A program made the position numbers and the translations under genes. The notes beneath the pieces were generated by a model. That model ran no database searches and was not told the DNA's origin. It worked only from the letters and a program-made list of their open reading frames with translations. Below, one piece after another: positions 36,701 to 48,800 of a DNA stretch of 64,000 bases. Within the stretch, counting starts at the first letter, position 1. Each line of letters opens with the position of its first letter. The DNA is taken from positions 1,488,001-1,552,000 of the forward strand of contig NZ_CP059431.1 in NCBI RefSeq assembly GCF_013874595.1, in the 5' to 3' direction. The DNA is from Flavobacterium sp. xlx-214 (GTDB taxonomy: Bacteria; Bacteroidota; Bacteroidia; Flavobacteriales; Flavobacteriaceae).

Positions 36701-39127
36701 CATAACTATGGTTTTCAGTTTTTTGAAACCCAGTCAGATGCGGAGAATAATGTTGGTTTTATTGGTAACCCAGTAGCTTATGATAACTTAAAACCAGGTA
36801 ATCCAACAGTATGGATACGAGTAGAGGATCCGGTTTCAAGATGTTTTTCAGTTTATCCAATTTCGTTCCAATTAGTAATTCCACCAAAGATACCAGCAAC
36901 TTTACCAAAATTAGTAGAGTGTGATGTGTTAGGGAATACACAAGATCAATCAACATTATTTGATTTAACACAACAAGACGCTGCGTTATTGGCTGCTCAA
37001 TCAGTTCAAGGAACCTATCAAATACGATATTTTACCACTAAGGCATTAGCAGATAGCAATACTAATTGGATTGTTACACCTAAACAATATCAAAATTCTA
37101 GTAATCCAGAAACAATTTGGGTTCGCATAGAAGATACTTCAAAACCAGGAGGATGTTCACGAGTAATGAGTTTTGAAATAGAAGTAGTAGCACCATTGGT
37201 ATTACATCAACCGTTACCAATAGTAATGTGTGATACTGGTTTACCAAATGATGGACAAAGAGAAATAGATTTAACTATTAGAGAACGTGATATCCTAGGA
37301 GGTCAAATTTTTGGAGCAGTAGTTACCTACCACCTTACTAAGCAGGATGCAGAGAAAGGATGGAGCAAAATCCAAAATCCAAAACAATTTTACAACACAG
37401 TTAATCCGCAAACCATTTATGTATCAGTAGTAAATCAATACGGTTGTAGAAGTGTTATCACATTAACAGTTCGTGTATTGCCATTACCAGAGCCAAACAT
37501 GACACCATTGCCATTAGAGATGTGTGAAAATGCATTTGGATCAGGATTTGCAACATTTGATTTAACAAAGGCAGAGCCAAATTTAAGTAATTTTGCACAT
37601 TACGATTATAGTTACTTTGTAGATGCAGTTGGTGCACAAACCAATACAGGAGCTATTGCTACAAAAGATAATTATTTAAGTAATAGTTCAACCGTTTATG
37701 TACGTGTAGTAAACAGCTTTACAGATACAGACCAGCAATGTGTAGTAGTAGTTCCATTAGAGTTAATTGTTAACCCATGGCCAACTGTTGGTCCTATGAC
37801 GCCATTAGCAGCTTGTATGGATACACCTGCCCCAACAACAACATTTAATTTACATGATAAAGATGCAGAAGCATTAGGTGCGCAACAAGCAGCAGCAGAT
37901 TTTATAGTAACCTACCATGCAAGCCAATTAGATGCAGAAGGTGGTGTTAAACCATTACCTTATACCTATACAAATACAACAGTTACTCAACAAAGAATTT
38001 GGGTACGCGTAGAGAATAAGAAAACCAAATGTTTTAATGTTGGAGATTTCTTATTACAAATTGAACAAAATGTTTATGCATTTAGACCTGATGATGCAGA
38101 GTTTTGTGAAACAGATTATGTAAACGATGGTATTTCATTAGTAGATTTAACTACACTTGATGTTCAAGTTATAAGAACACAACCACAAACAGGATTGTTA
38201 GTACGTTATGAGCGATACAATGGAGATAAAATTCCAGATCCAGCAACTAGCGTACAAGTAAGAAATGGAGAAACATTAAGAGCCGTAGTTTATAATAATG
38301 ATCCAACTATTGTGTGTACAGCTAATGTAGAATTTGTAGTTCACATAAAAGATGCACCAGAAGTAAAACCATTAGTAGACGGTATTATTTGTTATGAGAG
38401 CCGTGATGGGGATCAACTTATCAAAGGCCACACTTTAGATACAGGTATTCCATTAAATGTAGCTTATACTTTTGATTGGACTTATAATGGAGGTGCGGTA
38501 ACACCAAATGTAGCCGATCTTGTTGATGGAGGACGTAAGTTATTTGCAAAAGCACCTGGTACTTATTCTGTAACTGTAACGGGTACCAACGGTTGTACAA
38601 CAACACGTAGTGCAGTGGTACAGCAAGCAGCAAGTATTACTATAGACGAGGTTAAGTTAACCGATAGTTTTGGAGGTGCCAATGCTATAGAAGTATTAGC
38701 TTACGCAGGTGCAGGTATAGAGTTAGAGTATCGTTTAGATAACGGTCCGTGGCAAGATAATAACATCTTTTTAGATGTAACACCAGGTGAGCATATTGTT
38801 TATGTACGTACCAAAGTAGGTTTGTCATGTGAGGCAAGTAAAGTTATTACCACAATGGATTATCCAAAATTCTTTACCCCAAACAACGACGGACATAATG
38901 ATACATGGAACATATGGGCATTAAAGAACCAACCAAAAGCTAAGATTTACATCTTTGATCGCTTTGGAAAACTAATCAAACAAATTAGTCCAGCAGGCGA
39001 AGGATGGGATGGAACCTTTAATGGCAAACCAATGCCATCAACCGATTACTGGTTCAAAGCAGAATACATAGATCCAAAAACAGGCTTACAAAAAGAAGTA
39101 CAAGGTCACTTCTCATTAAAACGATAA
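33713..39127 (+). CDS. giant T9SS type B (CHU_C) surface protein, copy 2
   Basis: This encodes 1804 residues from ATG 33713, which gives the signal MMKNTFLKRISNFSLLFLLV; a longer frame from a TTG at 33626 has no support. The head (about residues 30-300) is a diverged relative of that of copy 1: VKVDDTYTPERLVKEVLV, YQNGDGSPATRDFYTLGY, and WRCENGAMFAAWLIDTTTGV. From KAGSFDIGNLDLGNP onward it is identical to copy 1 in protein and, as far as I can compare, in DNA. The repeats, T9SS type B sorting domain and terminator are therefore duplicated. It probably reaches the surface by the same route but with a different head. The 126 bases before the start are unlike the leader of copy 1. Confidence 0.9.
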   Translation: MMKNTFLKRISNFSLLFLLVCSTGYSQQYSYVKVDDTYTPERLVKEVLVNSSCDLVSNVKYQNGDGSPATRDFYTLGYVQKNTSSFPFDRAILLGTGDPKFTPGPANGPIGPGNAHRWTGDKDLNDAINDAGGWPNQSDMRSTTLEFDFIPVQSTVNFEYLFASNSWSSGCTWRCENGAMFAAWLIDTTTGVGENLAKLPGTNTPISINTVSDLNKSHSVNGTLCRTINPEFFDNYYGTAANQVPPLSAPINFIGHTVPMVSRIANVVPGRKYRIKLAVMDFCPNAAHTSAAYFKAGSFDIGNLDLGNPILIDDGKGLCVGDSHTLKSGMDPNLFTFEWFKDGIKIPGQTGANLVVTETGDYHVRALIPNVAGCVMESAPVRIEFYNYVRINAPQNLQLCPTKGLTTRFDLKDAVVGTTTNPNILFKFYTNKKDAEDDKNSISDLYDLANNAAVPVTLWVRAYELNNPCPYIASFTLSFVNCTLYLNQLPNLTLCEGDTVQTFDLTVQTPVVYNNAAGYTVTYHISKVDADAGQGAIPVGNLSTYNGTHGERIWVRVTNDTNAQAYGVTSFYLFRYRLPLTQATILPLTSCEINSSGLATFDLNMAYNLIPLTSVGVSLEYYTNQQDAILGNTALMLPANYTGPAGTIYVRVRNLDGDCFKVVPLQLQIVNTPTANALAPLTYCDLNNDGFGEFNLDATRVLIAGNPMPQNAVVTFHETQGEADANANAIGNTGAYINKVKDQQTIYVRVGFTNSSCYNTVPLLLKVNKTPPINPIGKIVVCDVNNDAVEVVNLTSKEAELLQGLNATNYTVTYHISISAAMSGTGAIGNPTSFSTSVSKVIYVRVVDKTTGCFAVTRVELELASMPTIANPLPTAYMCDTDGNGFEVFDLASMRASIVGIQQGLSVSFHYTNSDAQSGVSPLPNQYQNVSPNVQTIYVRVFNATTGCFVVSTLKLEVKANPVINVPTTPYVICSDSGFGRINLYLYGKDLVDATGHNYGFQFFETQSDAENNVGFIGNPVAYDNLKPGNPTVWIRVEDPVSRCFSVYPISFQLVIPPKIPATLPKLVECDVLGNTQDQSTLFDLTQQDAALLAAQSVQGTYQIRYFTTKALADSNTNWIVTPKQYQNSSNPETIWVRIEDTSKPGGCSRVMSFEIEVVAPLVLHQPLPIVMCDTGLPNDGQREIDLTIRERDILGGQIFGAVVTYHLTKQDAEKGWSKIQNPKQFYNTVNPQTIYVSVVNQYGCRSVITLTVRVLPLPEPNMTPLPLEMCENAFGSGFATFDLTKAEPNLSNFAHYDYSYFVDAVGAQTNTGAIATKDNYLSNSSTVYVRVVNSFTDTDQQCVVVVPLELIVNPWPTVGPMTPLAACMDTPAPTTTFNLHDKDAEALGAQQAAADFIVTYHASQLDAEGGVKPLPYTYTNTTVTQQRIWVRVENKKTKCFNVGDFLLQIEQNVYAFRPDDAEFCETDYVNDGISLVDLTTLDVQVIRTQPQTGLLVRYERYNGDKIPDPATSVQVRNGETLRAVVYNNDPTIVCTANVEFVVHIKDAPEVKPLVDGIICYESRDGDQLIKGHTLDTGIPLNVAYTFDWTYNGGAVTPNVADLVDGGRKLFAKAPGTYSVTVTGTNGCTTTRSAVVQQAASITIDEVKLTDSFGGANAIEVLAYAGAGIELEYRLDNGPWQDNNIFLDVTPGEHIVYVRTKVGLSCEASKVITTMDYPKFFTPNNDGHNDTWNIWALKNQPKAKIYIFDRFGKLIKQISPAGEGWDGTFNGKPMPSTDYWFKAEYIDPKTGLQKEVQGHFSLKR

Positions 39128-39179
39128 AAGCCTAGAACTTTAAAACAAAAAACAGGAAGCAAACGCTTCCTGTTTTTTT
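34595..39179 (+). repeat. 4.6-kb direct repeat, copy 2
   Basis: Second copy of the tract at 29002-33586. Identity stops at the end of the terminator T run: copy 1 continues ATGTAAAAAAG, copy 2 continues GTGTAAAAATG. Confidence 0.9.
39148..39179 (+). terminator. terminator of T9SS copy 2
   Basis: Same hairpin and T run as at 33555-33586, part of the duplicated tract. Confidence 0.9.
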
Positions 39180-39265
39180 GTGTAAAAATGAGTTTCATAT
39201 TTAAATCAATCTACTTTTATATACAAGCTAAAAGCTGTAACTTGCGCAGTTGAAATAAAATCAGT

Positions 39266-42200
39266 ATGGAACAAAATATTTATACTCCAAAAAATAAAGT
39301 AAGAATAGTTACAGCAGCAGCTTTGTTTGATGGGCACGATGCAGCTATTAACATCATGCGTCGTATTATTCAAGCAACAGGTTGTGAGGTGATTCACTTA
39401 GGTCACGATAAATCGGTTGAAGATGTTGTGAATACAGCTATTCAAGAAGATGCAAATGCTATTGCTATGACCTCTTATCAAGGTGGTCATAACGAGTATT
39501 TCAAATATATGTACGATTTACTTCAAGAAAAAGGTGCGGGCCACATACGCATAGTTGGTGGCGGTGGCGGTGTAATCCTTCCTTCTGAGATTAAGGATTT
39601 AATGGAGCACGGCATCACGCGTATCTATTCACCGGATGATGGTCGTGAAATGGGGCTACAAGGTATGATTAATGATATGGTGGAGAAAGCAGATTATCCT
39701 ACACCTAATTTACAATTACCTCAAGGAAAAGATATTTATCAATCCTTAAAAGATAAAGATGTAACTACAATTGCGCGTTTAATTTCGTTGGCTGAAAATA
39801 GAGAAGACGACTTCTTGAAGCTTTTCGACTTTGAAAAAGTAACAAACAAAACGGCACCTGTGTTGGGTATTACCGGTACGGGTGGTGCAGGTAAGTCATC
39901 AATGGTGGATGAGTTGGTGCGTCGTTTTTTAATTGATTTCCCAGAAAAGACCATTGCACTGGTTTCGGTAGATCCTTCTAAAAAGAAAACGGGCGGCGCT
40001 TTGCTTGGCGATCGTATCCGTATGAACTCTATCAACAATTCGCGTGTGTATATGCGTTCGTTGGCAACACGTCAGTCCAACTTGGCGTTGAGCAAATATG
40101 TGGAAGAAGCACTTCAGGTATTGAAAGCTGCCGAGTATGATTTAATCATCTTGGAAACTTCAGGTATTGGTCAGTCTGATACTGAAATCTTGGATCATTC
40201 GGATGCATCATTATACATCATGACACCTGAATTTGGTGCCGCTACGCAGCTTGAAAAGATTGATATGCTTGATTTTGCTGATATTGTAGCTATTAATAAA
40301 TTTGACAAACGCGGAGCTTTGGATGCTTTGCGCGATGTGAAAAAACAATACCAACGCAACCACAACTTGTGGGATGCAAACCCGGAAACAATGCCTGTGT
40401 TTGGCACCATTGCATCTCAGTTCAACGATCCTGGAACCAACCAATTGTACAAATCCATTATGGATAAAGTAGTGGAGAAAACAGGGGCTGATTTGAAATC
40501 AAACTTCGAGATCACGAAAGAAATGAGTGAGAAGATTTTTGTGATTCCGCCATCACGTACGCGTTATTTATCAGAGATTGCAGAAAACAATCGTGGGTAT
40601 GATAGCCGTGCTGTTGCACAAAAAGAGGTAGCACAAAAACTGTACGGTTTCTTTAAAACCATTGAAACTTTATCGGGCAAAATGCCAACCATCAATACCT
40701 ATGGAATTGAGATTACAGGTACTCATAATGCTGATTTAAGCAAAGTATTATTGGCCGAGTTTGATAAATTAAAGATGAATTTAGACCCTTTCAACTGGGA
40801 AGTAATCACTACTTGGGATGAAAAGGTAAACAAATACAAAAATCCTGTGTACGCTTTCAAGGTACGCGATAAGGAAATTAAGATACAAACCCATTCAGAG
40901 TCGCTTTCACATTTGCAAATTCCTAAGATAGCGTTGCCTAAGTATGAGGCTTGGGGCGATATTTTGCGTTGGGTGTTGCAAGAAAATGTACCCGGAGAGT
41001 TTCCTTTTACATCGGGATTGTATCCGTTTAAGCGCGAGGGTGAAGACCCAACACGTATGTTTGCAGGAGAGGGTGGACCTGAAAGAACCAACCGTCGTTT
41101 CCACTACGTTTCTAAAGGAATGCCTGCAAAACGTTTGTCTACCGCGTTTGATTCGGTAACATTATATGGGAACGATCCAGGGCATCGTCCTGATATTTAC
41201 GGAAAAATTGGAAATGCAGGAGTTTCTATTTGTTGTTTAGATGATGCAAAGAAACTGTATTCAGGATTCGATTTATCGCATGCAGCAACCTCAGTTTCGA
41301 TGACCATCAACGGGCCAGCGCCTATGTTATTAGGCTTCTTTATGAATGCGGCTATCGATCAAAACTGCGAAAAATACATCAAAGAAAATGGATTAGAAGC
41401 AGAAGTTGAAGCTAAAATCGAAGCCATCTACAAGGAAAAAGGAGCTGAACGTCCGCGATATAACGGTGATTTACCTGAAGGAAACGATGGTTTAGGCTTG
41501 ATGCTTTTAGGCGTTACAGGTGACCAAGTGTTGCCAGCCGATGTATATGCAGAAATTAAAAAGAACACGTTGGCGCAAGTGCGTGGTACGGTGCAAGCCG
41601 ATATTCTAAAAGAAGATCAGGCTCAGAACACATGTATCTTCTCAACCGAGTTTGCATTGCGCTTGATGGGTGATGTACAAGAGTACTTCATCAACCAAAA
41701 TGTGCGTAATTTCTATTCGGTATCTATATCGGGGTATCACATTGCCGAAGCCGGCGCAAACCCAGTAACCCAGTTGGCGTTTACCTTGGCAAACGGTTTC
41801 ACGTACGTAGAGTATTATTTATCGCGCGGAATGGACATCAATGCCTTTGGACCAAACTTGTCGTTCTTCTTCTCAAATGGTATCGATCCTGAGTACTCAG
41901 TAATTGGCCGTGTAGCAAGAAGAATCTGGGCAAAAGCCTTAAAGAATAAGTACGGTGCCAATGAACGTGCGCAAATGTTGAAGTACCACATCCAAACATC
42001 GGGTCGTTCGTTACACGCGCAAGAGATTGATTTCAATGACATTCGTACTACATTACAAGCCTTGTATGCTATTTACGATAACTGTAACTCATTGCACACA
42101 AATGCATACGACGAGGCGATTACTACGCCAACAGAGGAATCGGTACGTAGAGCCATGGCCATACAGTTGATTATCAACAAAGAGTTAGGTTTAGCTAAGA

Positions 42201-42682
42201 ACGAAAACCCTATTCAAGGATCGTTTATTATTGAAGAACTGACCGACTTGGTTGAGGAAGCTGTTTTGGCAGAGTTTGACCGTATTACAGAACGTGGCGG
42301 TGTATTGGGTGCTATGGAAACCATGTATCAGCGTTCTAAAATTCAAGAAGAATCGTTGTATTACGAAACCTTGAAGCACAATGGTGATTTCCCTATTATC
42401 GGCGTAAACACCTTCTTGTCATCAAAAGGTTCACCAACTGTGGTGCCTAAAGAGGTGATACGTGCTACGGAAGAAGAAAAACAGTTCCAAATAAACACAA
42501 AAGAAAGCCTTAATGCACGCAATACAGATGCTGTAGCTAAAGCTTTAGAAGCCGTGCAAACCGCAGCAGTGAACAACAAGAATATATTTGAAGTATTGAT
42601 GGATGCAAGCAAAGTATGCTCATTAGGACAAATAACTTCAGCGTTGTTTGAAGTAGGCGGACAGTACCGCAGAAATATGTAA
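39266..42682 (+). CDS. icmF: fused acyl-CoA mutase (isobutyryl-CoA mutase fused, IcmF type)
   Basis: This encodes 1138 residues in the IcmF order. The B12-binding domain comes first (1-140; [19 protein letters not shown] with the base-off His in DGHD, and [12 protein letters not shown]). Next is a MeaB-like GTPase chaperone (about 195-420; Walker [18 protein letters not shown] near 198-214), a linker, then the TIM-barrel mutase (about 560-1138; [42 protein letters not shown]). The enzyme interconverts isobutyryl- and butyryl-CoA with adenosylcobalamin; some relatives act on other branched acyl-CoAs. Chaperone fusion means no separate meaB is needed. It stands alone between the duplicated T9SS gene and a strong terminator. 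Its base composition looks richer in G and C than the adhesins around it. Confidence 0.93.
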   Translation: MEQNIYTPKNKVRIVTAAALFDGHDAAINIMRRIIQATGCEVIHLGHDKSVEDVVNTAIQEDANAIAMTSYQGGHNEYFKYMYDLLQEKGAGHIRIVGGGGGVILPSEIKDLMEHGITRIYSPDDGREMGLQGMINDMVEKADYPTPNLQLPQGKDIYQSLKDKDVTTIARLISLAENREDDFLKLFDFEKVTNKTAPVLGITGTGGAGKSSMVDELVRRFLIDFPEKTIALVSVDPSKKKTGGALLGDRIRMNSINNSRVYMRSLATRQSNLALSKYVEEALQVLKAAEYDLIILETSGIGQSDTEILDHSDASLYIMTPEFGAATQLEKIDMLDFADIVAINKFDKRGALDALRDVKKQYQRNHNLWDANPETMPVFGTIASQFNDPGTNQLYKSIMDKVVEKTGADLKSNFEITKEMSEKIFVIPPSRTRYLSEIAENNRGYDSRAVAQKEVAQKLYGFFKTIETLSGKMPTINTYGIEITGTHNADLSKVLLAEFDKLKMNLDPFNWEVITTWDEKVNKYKNPVYAFKVRDKEIKIQTHSESLSHLQIPKIALPKYEAWGDILRWVLQENVPGEFPFTSGLYPFKREGEDPTRMFAGEGGPERTNRRFHYVSKGMPAKRLSTAFDSVTLYGNDPGHRPDIYGKIGNAGVSICCLDDAKKLYSGFDLSHAATSVSMTINGPAPMLLGFFMNAAIDQNCEKYIKENGLEAEVEAKIEAIYKEKGAERPRYNGDLPEGNDGLGLMLLGVTGDQVLPADVYAEIKKNTLAQVRGTVQADILKEDQAQNTCIFSTEFALRLMGDVQEYFINQNVRNFYSVSISGYHIAEAGANPVTQLAFTLANGFTYVEYYLSRGMDINAFGPNLSFFFSNGIDPEYSVIGRVARRIWAKALKNKYGANERAQMLKYHIQTSGRSLHAQEIDFNDIRTTLQALYAIYDNCNSLHTNAYDEAITTPTEESVRRAMAIQLIINKELGLAKNENPIQGSFIIEELTDLVEEAVLAEFDRITERGGVLGAMETMYQRSKIQEESLYYETLKHNGDFPIIGVNTFLSSKGSPTVVPKEVIRATEEEKQFQINTKESLNARNTDAVAKALEAVQTAAVNNKNIFEVLMDASKVCSLGQITSALFEVGGQYRRNM

Positions 42683-42700
42683 CAAGTAACTATAAACATA

Positions 42701-42738
42701 AACAAAGCCTTATCTAAATGATAAGGCTTTGTTGTTTT
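42701..42738 (+). terminator. terminator of icmF
   Basis: A perfect 13-bp stem (AACAAAGCCTTAT / ATAAGGCTTTGTT), 7-base loop, then a T-rich tail. Confidence 0.88.
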
Positions 42739-42777
42739 TAATGTACATTGTATGTTACTTTTTTTGCAAATGATAAT

Positions 42778-42806
42778 ACAAAAGCTCCTTGAAAAAGGAG
42801 CTTTTT
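42778..42806 (-). terminator. terminator of the giant T9SS type A gene
   Basis: A 10-bp stem AAAGCTCCTT / AAGGAGCTTT with a GAAA loop, 16 bases beyond the minus-strand stop at 42822. The loop reads TTTC on the minus strand and a short T run follows. Confidence 0.8.
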
Positions 42807-42821
42807 AATGAAAGTGAAATT

Positions 42822-45800
42822 TTACTTTTTAATAATTTTAATAAATTGAGAGCCTTTAACGGTTTCAATTCGTACCATATAAGTTCCCATACTGTAAGGC
42901 GAAAAATCTACTTTTATTTCATTGCTGTTGAACTCTTTTTGCATGATGCGCTTTCCTAACACATCGTATACAGTAATCTTTTGAATTGGCTCGATGTACT
43001 GTATGGTTAAGATAGCATCAACAGGGTTAGGGTAATAGGTTAATGAAGCTAAATCAAAATCAGTTGTTCCAAGAACAATAACCACTTTAATACCTATTGG
43101 GTCACTAAAACATCCATTTGGACCTACTTGTACCGCATAATAGGTTGCTCCATCTTGTAAGATATGATTTTTAGAAAGAGCATTTGCATTATTCACAGCA
43201 TTTACGTAGCTATCAAACCAAATTATATTGGTTTCATTCATTTGTAAATTGGCAACTGTTGCGTTATTCGTAAAGGTTTGTATGCTATTACCTGTTGGTA
43301 TATTTGGTTTTGCATTGATGGTAATGTATACCTGCGCTCTGTTAGATATACAACCATTTTGACTATTGGCTACATAATACACCCCACTACTTAAAACATG
43401 GGTACCTTGCAAAGGTGTTGTCGTTGTATTATTTATGTACCAAATATATTGGCTAGGTGATGTTTGATTTGCTGGAATATCATTCACCGTTGCACCATTA
43501 CACAATACTACGTTATTCATAATAGGTGCTGTTAGTGATATGACCCTAATTGCTACAGCTGTTCTTACAGAACTACACATACCTGCTTGTTGTTCTACGT
43601 AAAATGTACCGTTAGCTAATGGTGTATTCGGTGCTAATGGTTGTGTAGAAGTAAACGAGCTATACCATTTAATTACGGCACCAACTGTTGTCTGGGCTAC
43701 TAAATCTTTCACTTCAGCTGCACCACAAAATGTTTGATTGCTTACAATAACTGGTGGTACTTGATTGATGATGGTAACCTGTACTAGTTTTCGATCAGAC
43801 AAACAACCATTATTAGTATAAGTACTAACATAATAAGTACCTGCAGTAAGTATTGTAGTGGTGCTTAGTGGATTTGGTGAGGTTAAACTACTGTACCATT
43901 TTAATTCTCCCGCATTAAAAGTATCTATTTTAACCTGACCAATACTAGTACCAGCGCAAACAGTAATTGCTGATGATGTGATAGGAATTACATCATTCAA
44001 TACGACTTTTACTGCAGTACGTAAGATACTTTCACAGCCATTCAATGTTTGTGTTGCATAATAGATAGTGTTGTTTGTTAATAGATCAGTGGCATTTAAT
44101 AAACTACCTCCTACTGAAGCATTATACCATTTAACAGCAGTTCCTAGTGCAAGTAGATTACTAACGTTATTAACTTGATTACCACAAAATGATTGAGTTG
44201 CTATTGCTGTAGGTGCTGACGTGTTGTAAATGGTTACTTTAATCGGTGTACGCAATACACTTTCACATCCGTTTACTATTTGTGTAGCGTAATAAGTACC
44301 GTTTGTTAATACATCTGTAGGATTCAATGGTGTTGTGATGGTTGCGTTAGCATACCATTTAACATTAGTTCCTGTTACAACTAAATCAGCTACTTTTTTG
44401 TTTTCAGCAATACAAAATGCTTGATCTACGGCTGTTGGAGCTACTGTGTTGTGAATAGTTACTGTAATTGGCGTACGCAATACGCTTTCGCATCCATTTA
44501 ATGTTTGGCTAGCATAGTAAGTACCGTTTGTTAATACATCGGTAGCATTTAATGGTGTGGTTGCTGCAGCACCGTTGTACCATTTAACATCGGTTCCTGT
44601 TACAACTAAATCGGCTACTTTTTTGTTTTCAGCAATACAATATGCTTGATCTACCGCTGTTGGAGCTGCTGTGTTGTGAATAGTCACTACAACCGGAGTA
44701 CGCAATACACTTTCACATCCGTTTAAAGTTTGGCTAGCATAGTAAGTTCCGCTAACTAATACATCGGTAGTATTTAATGGTGTGGTTGCTGTAGCACCGT
44801 TGTACCATTTAACATCGGTACCTGTTACAACTAAATCAGCTACGGTTTTATTTTCAGCAATACAATACGCTTGATCTGCAGCTGTTGGTGCAGCTGTATT
44901 GTGAATGGTTACTACAACTGGCGTACGAGATACACTTTCGCATCCGTTTACTGTTTGCGTAGCGTAATAAGTACCGTTTGTTAATACATCTGTAAGATTC
45001 AATGGTGTTGTTGTGGTTGCGTTAGCATACCATTTAACATCAGTTCCTGTTACAACTAAATCAGCTACTTTTTTGTTTTCAGCAATACAATACGCTTGAT
45101 CTGCGGCTGTTGGTGCAGCTGTATTGTGAATAGTTACTACAACTGGCGTACGAGATACACTTTCGCATCCGTTTACTGTTTGCGTAGCGTAATAAGTACC
45201 GTTTGTTAATACATCTGTAAGATTCAATGGTGTTGTGATGGTTGCGTTAGCATACCATTTAACATTGGTTCCTGTTACAACTAAATCGGCTACTTTTTTG
45301 TTTTCAGCAATACAATACGCTTGATCTGCGGCTGTTGGTGCAGGTGTATTGTGAATGGTTATTACAACTGGCGTACGAGATACACTTTCGCATCCGTTTA
45401 AAGTTTGGCTAGCATAATAAATTCCGCTAACTAATACATCTGTAGCGTTTAATGGTGTAGTTGCTGTAGCACTGTTGTACCATTTAACATCGGTTCCTGT
45501 TACAACTAAATCGGCTACTTTTTTGTTTTCAGCAATACAATACGCTTGATCTACCGCTGTTGGAGTCGCTGTATTGTGAATGGTTACTACAACCGGAGTA
45601 CGAGATACACTTTCGCATCCGTTTAAAGTTTGGCTAGCATAATAAATTCCGCTAACTAATACATCGGTAGGATTCAATGATGTTGTGATGGTTGCGTTAG
45701 CATACCATTTAACATTGGTTCCTGTTACAACTAAATCAGCTACTTTTTTGTTTTCAGCGATACAATATGCTTGATCTACGGCTGTTGGAGCCGCTGTATT

Positions 45801-48800
45801 GTGAATGGTTACTACAATTGGCGTACGCAATACACTTTCGCATCCGTTTACTGTTTGCGTAGCATAATAAGTACTGTTTGTTAATACATCTGTAGGATTC
45901 AATGGTGTTGTGATGGTTGCGTTAGCATACCATTTAACATTGGTTCCTGTTACAACTAAATCAGCTACTTTTTTGTTTTCAGCAATACAATACGCTTGAT
46001 CTGCGGCTGTTGGTGCAGGTGTATTGTGAATGGTTACTACAACTGGCGTACGAGATACACTTTCGCATCCGTTTACTGTTTGCGTAGCATAATAAGTACT
46101 GTTTGTTAATACATCTGTAGGATTCAATGGTGTTGTGATGGTTGCGTTAGCATACCATGTAACATTGGTTCCTGTTACAACTAAATCAGCTACGGTTTTA
46201 TTTTCAGCAATACAATACGCTTGATCGGTAGCTGTTGGTGCAGGTGTATTGTGAATAGTCACTACAACTGGCGTACGAGATACACTTTCGCATCCGTTTA
46301 CTGTTTGCGTAGCATAATAAGTACTGTTTGTTAATACATCTGTAGGATTCAATGGTGTTGTGATGGTTGCGTTAGCATACCATTTAACATTGGTTCCTGT
46401 TACAACTAAATCAGCTACGGTTTTATTTTCAGCAATACAATACGCTTGATCGGTAGCTGTTGGTGCAGCTGTATTGTGAATAGTTACTACAACTGGCGTA
46501 CGAGATACACTTTCGCATCCGTTTACTGTTTGCGTAGCGTAATAAGTACCGTTTGTTAATACATCTGTAAGATTCAATGGTGTTGTGATGGTTGCGTTAG
46601 CATACCATTTAACATTGGTTCCTGTTACAACTAAATCAGCTACGGTTTTATTTTCAGCAATACAATACGCTTGATCTGCAGCTGTTGGTGCAGCTGTATT
46701 GTGAATGGTTACTACAACTGGCGTACGAGATACACTTTCGCATCCGTTTACTGTTTGCGTAGCATAATAAGTACTGTTTGTTAATACATCTGTAGGATTC
46801 AATGGTGTTGTGATGGTTGCGTTAGCATACCATTTAACATTGGTTCCTGTTACAACTAAATCAGCTACGGTTTTATTTTCAGCAATACAATACGCTTGAT
46901 CTGCGGCTGTTGGTGCAGGTGTATTGTGAATGGTTACTACAACTGGCGTACGAGATACACTTTCGCATCCGTTTACTGTTTGCGTAGCATAATAAGTACT
47001 GTTTGTTAATACATCTGTAGGATTCAATGGTGTTGTGATGGTTGCGTTAGCATACCATTTAACATTGGTTCCTGTTACAACTAAATCAGCTACGGTTTTA
47101 TTTTCAGCAATACAATACGCTTGATCTGCGGCTGTTGGTGCAGGTGTATTGTGAATGGTTACTACAACTGGCGTACGAGATACACTTTCGCATCCGTTTA
47201 CTGTTTGCGTAGCATAATAAGTACTGTTTGTTAATACATCTGTAGGATTCAATGGTGTTGTGATGGTTGCGTTAGCATACCATTTGACATTGGTTCCTGT
47301 TACAACTAAATCAGCTACGGTTTTATTTTCAGCAATACAATACGCTTGATCTGCGGCTGTTGGTGCAGGTGTGTTTTTTAGGTGAATCAAAACGGCCCTT
47401 TTTAAGCTCTCACATCCATTTATTGTTTGGCTTACATAATAAATATTTTGATCAGTTGCTAAAGTAGTATTTGGTAATTGCGTTGTTGAGTTTACGCTAT
47501 CGTACCATTTTAGATTAGCACCCGTTACAGATGCATCTGCGAGTGTAGCTGCTGTTGTACATAGACTTATTTCTTCAACGTGTTCTAAACTTACCGCCAT
47601 GATATTTAAGATTCCGCCTGAAATATGTGTAAATGAGATATCAGCCACAGTTTTATTGTAATTTGACTTACTTAAACTAAGGGATGCTTTATAAAGTCTT
47701 GGATTTGTTGTGAAATTTTCTATTTTATTTGACCAAATTCTACCTACACCTTCAATTTCAGGATTTGCGCTATGGAACCAATCATTTAATGTTGTATTTG
47801 AAAAAGTTTCAGATGTACTATCTGTAAAATGTACGGTTGCATTAAATGTTGTATTACCACTACCGCCAGCACCTAACAAATGAATATCCTTAATATTAAT
47901 AGACGGAGTAGCTAGCACCAAACTACCATTAGTAGTGCTGCTTGTAAGTTGCATGCTATTATTTTGGTTATAAGGCTGTAACTTGTATGTTAGGCCAATA
48001 ATATTTTGACTTAATATTGTTCTATTCTGTGGTAAATATCGTGTTGGTTGAGATCCATTTAATTTAGCAGTATCAGCAATTAAATATCCTAAAACACCAT
48101 CAAAGTCTTTTGTTACAGAAGTATAATCTATACCATCGTATACCACATCTGTATTGAATCCTGTAAAATTGCCTTCGGTGAATACAGTTGTACTTCCATT
48201 TACAGATGGAGGTGTAACAACATCTATTACAACATCAACAGGAGTTCTAACTATATTTTCACAACCATTTATAATTTGTGCTGCATAGTATTTTTTTGTT
48301 TGTAATACAGTAAACTCTAATAAAGGAGTTCCTCCTGTAGGTGTTTCATACCATACCATACTTGAGTTGGTAGGTGTTTGCAGTTGTTGGATACGTGTGC
48401 TACCGCAATAGTTTTGAGGGCTTACCATTGCAGGAGCCGCTACAATAGCAGGTTCTGTAATAATTACAGTTGCAGTTGCTGAACAACCTTTAGTATCAGT
48501 TACTGTTACTGTATAAGAGCCTGCAGTTAAACCGTTAGCTGTAGCAGCTGTACCACCACTTGGAGTCCACGAATAGGTATAAGATCCTATTCCACCTGTT
48601 GGCGTTACAGTTGCACTTCCATTAGATTCTCCATTGCAGCTTACATTCTTTTGCGATGTTGTTAAAGTTATTGCACTAACATTTACATTAACAGGTTTGC
48701 GTGGACTATAACAATCTATTATTTTATAATTGACTCTACCATTCCAAATTCTATCATTATAAATTTGATTGCCATTTGTAAAAGGATAATCCAAACCAAT

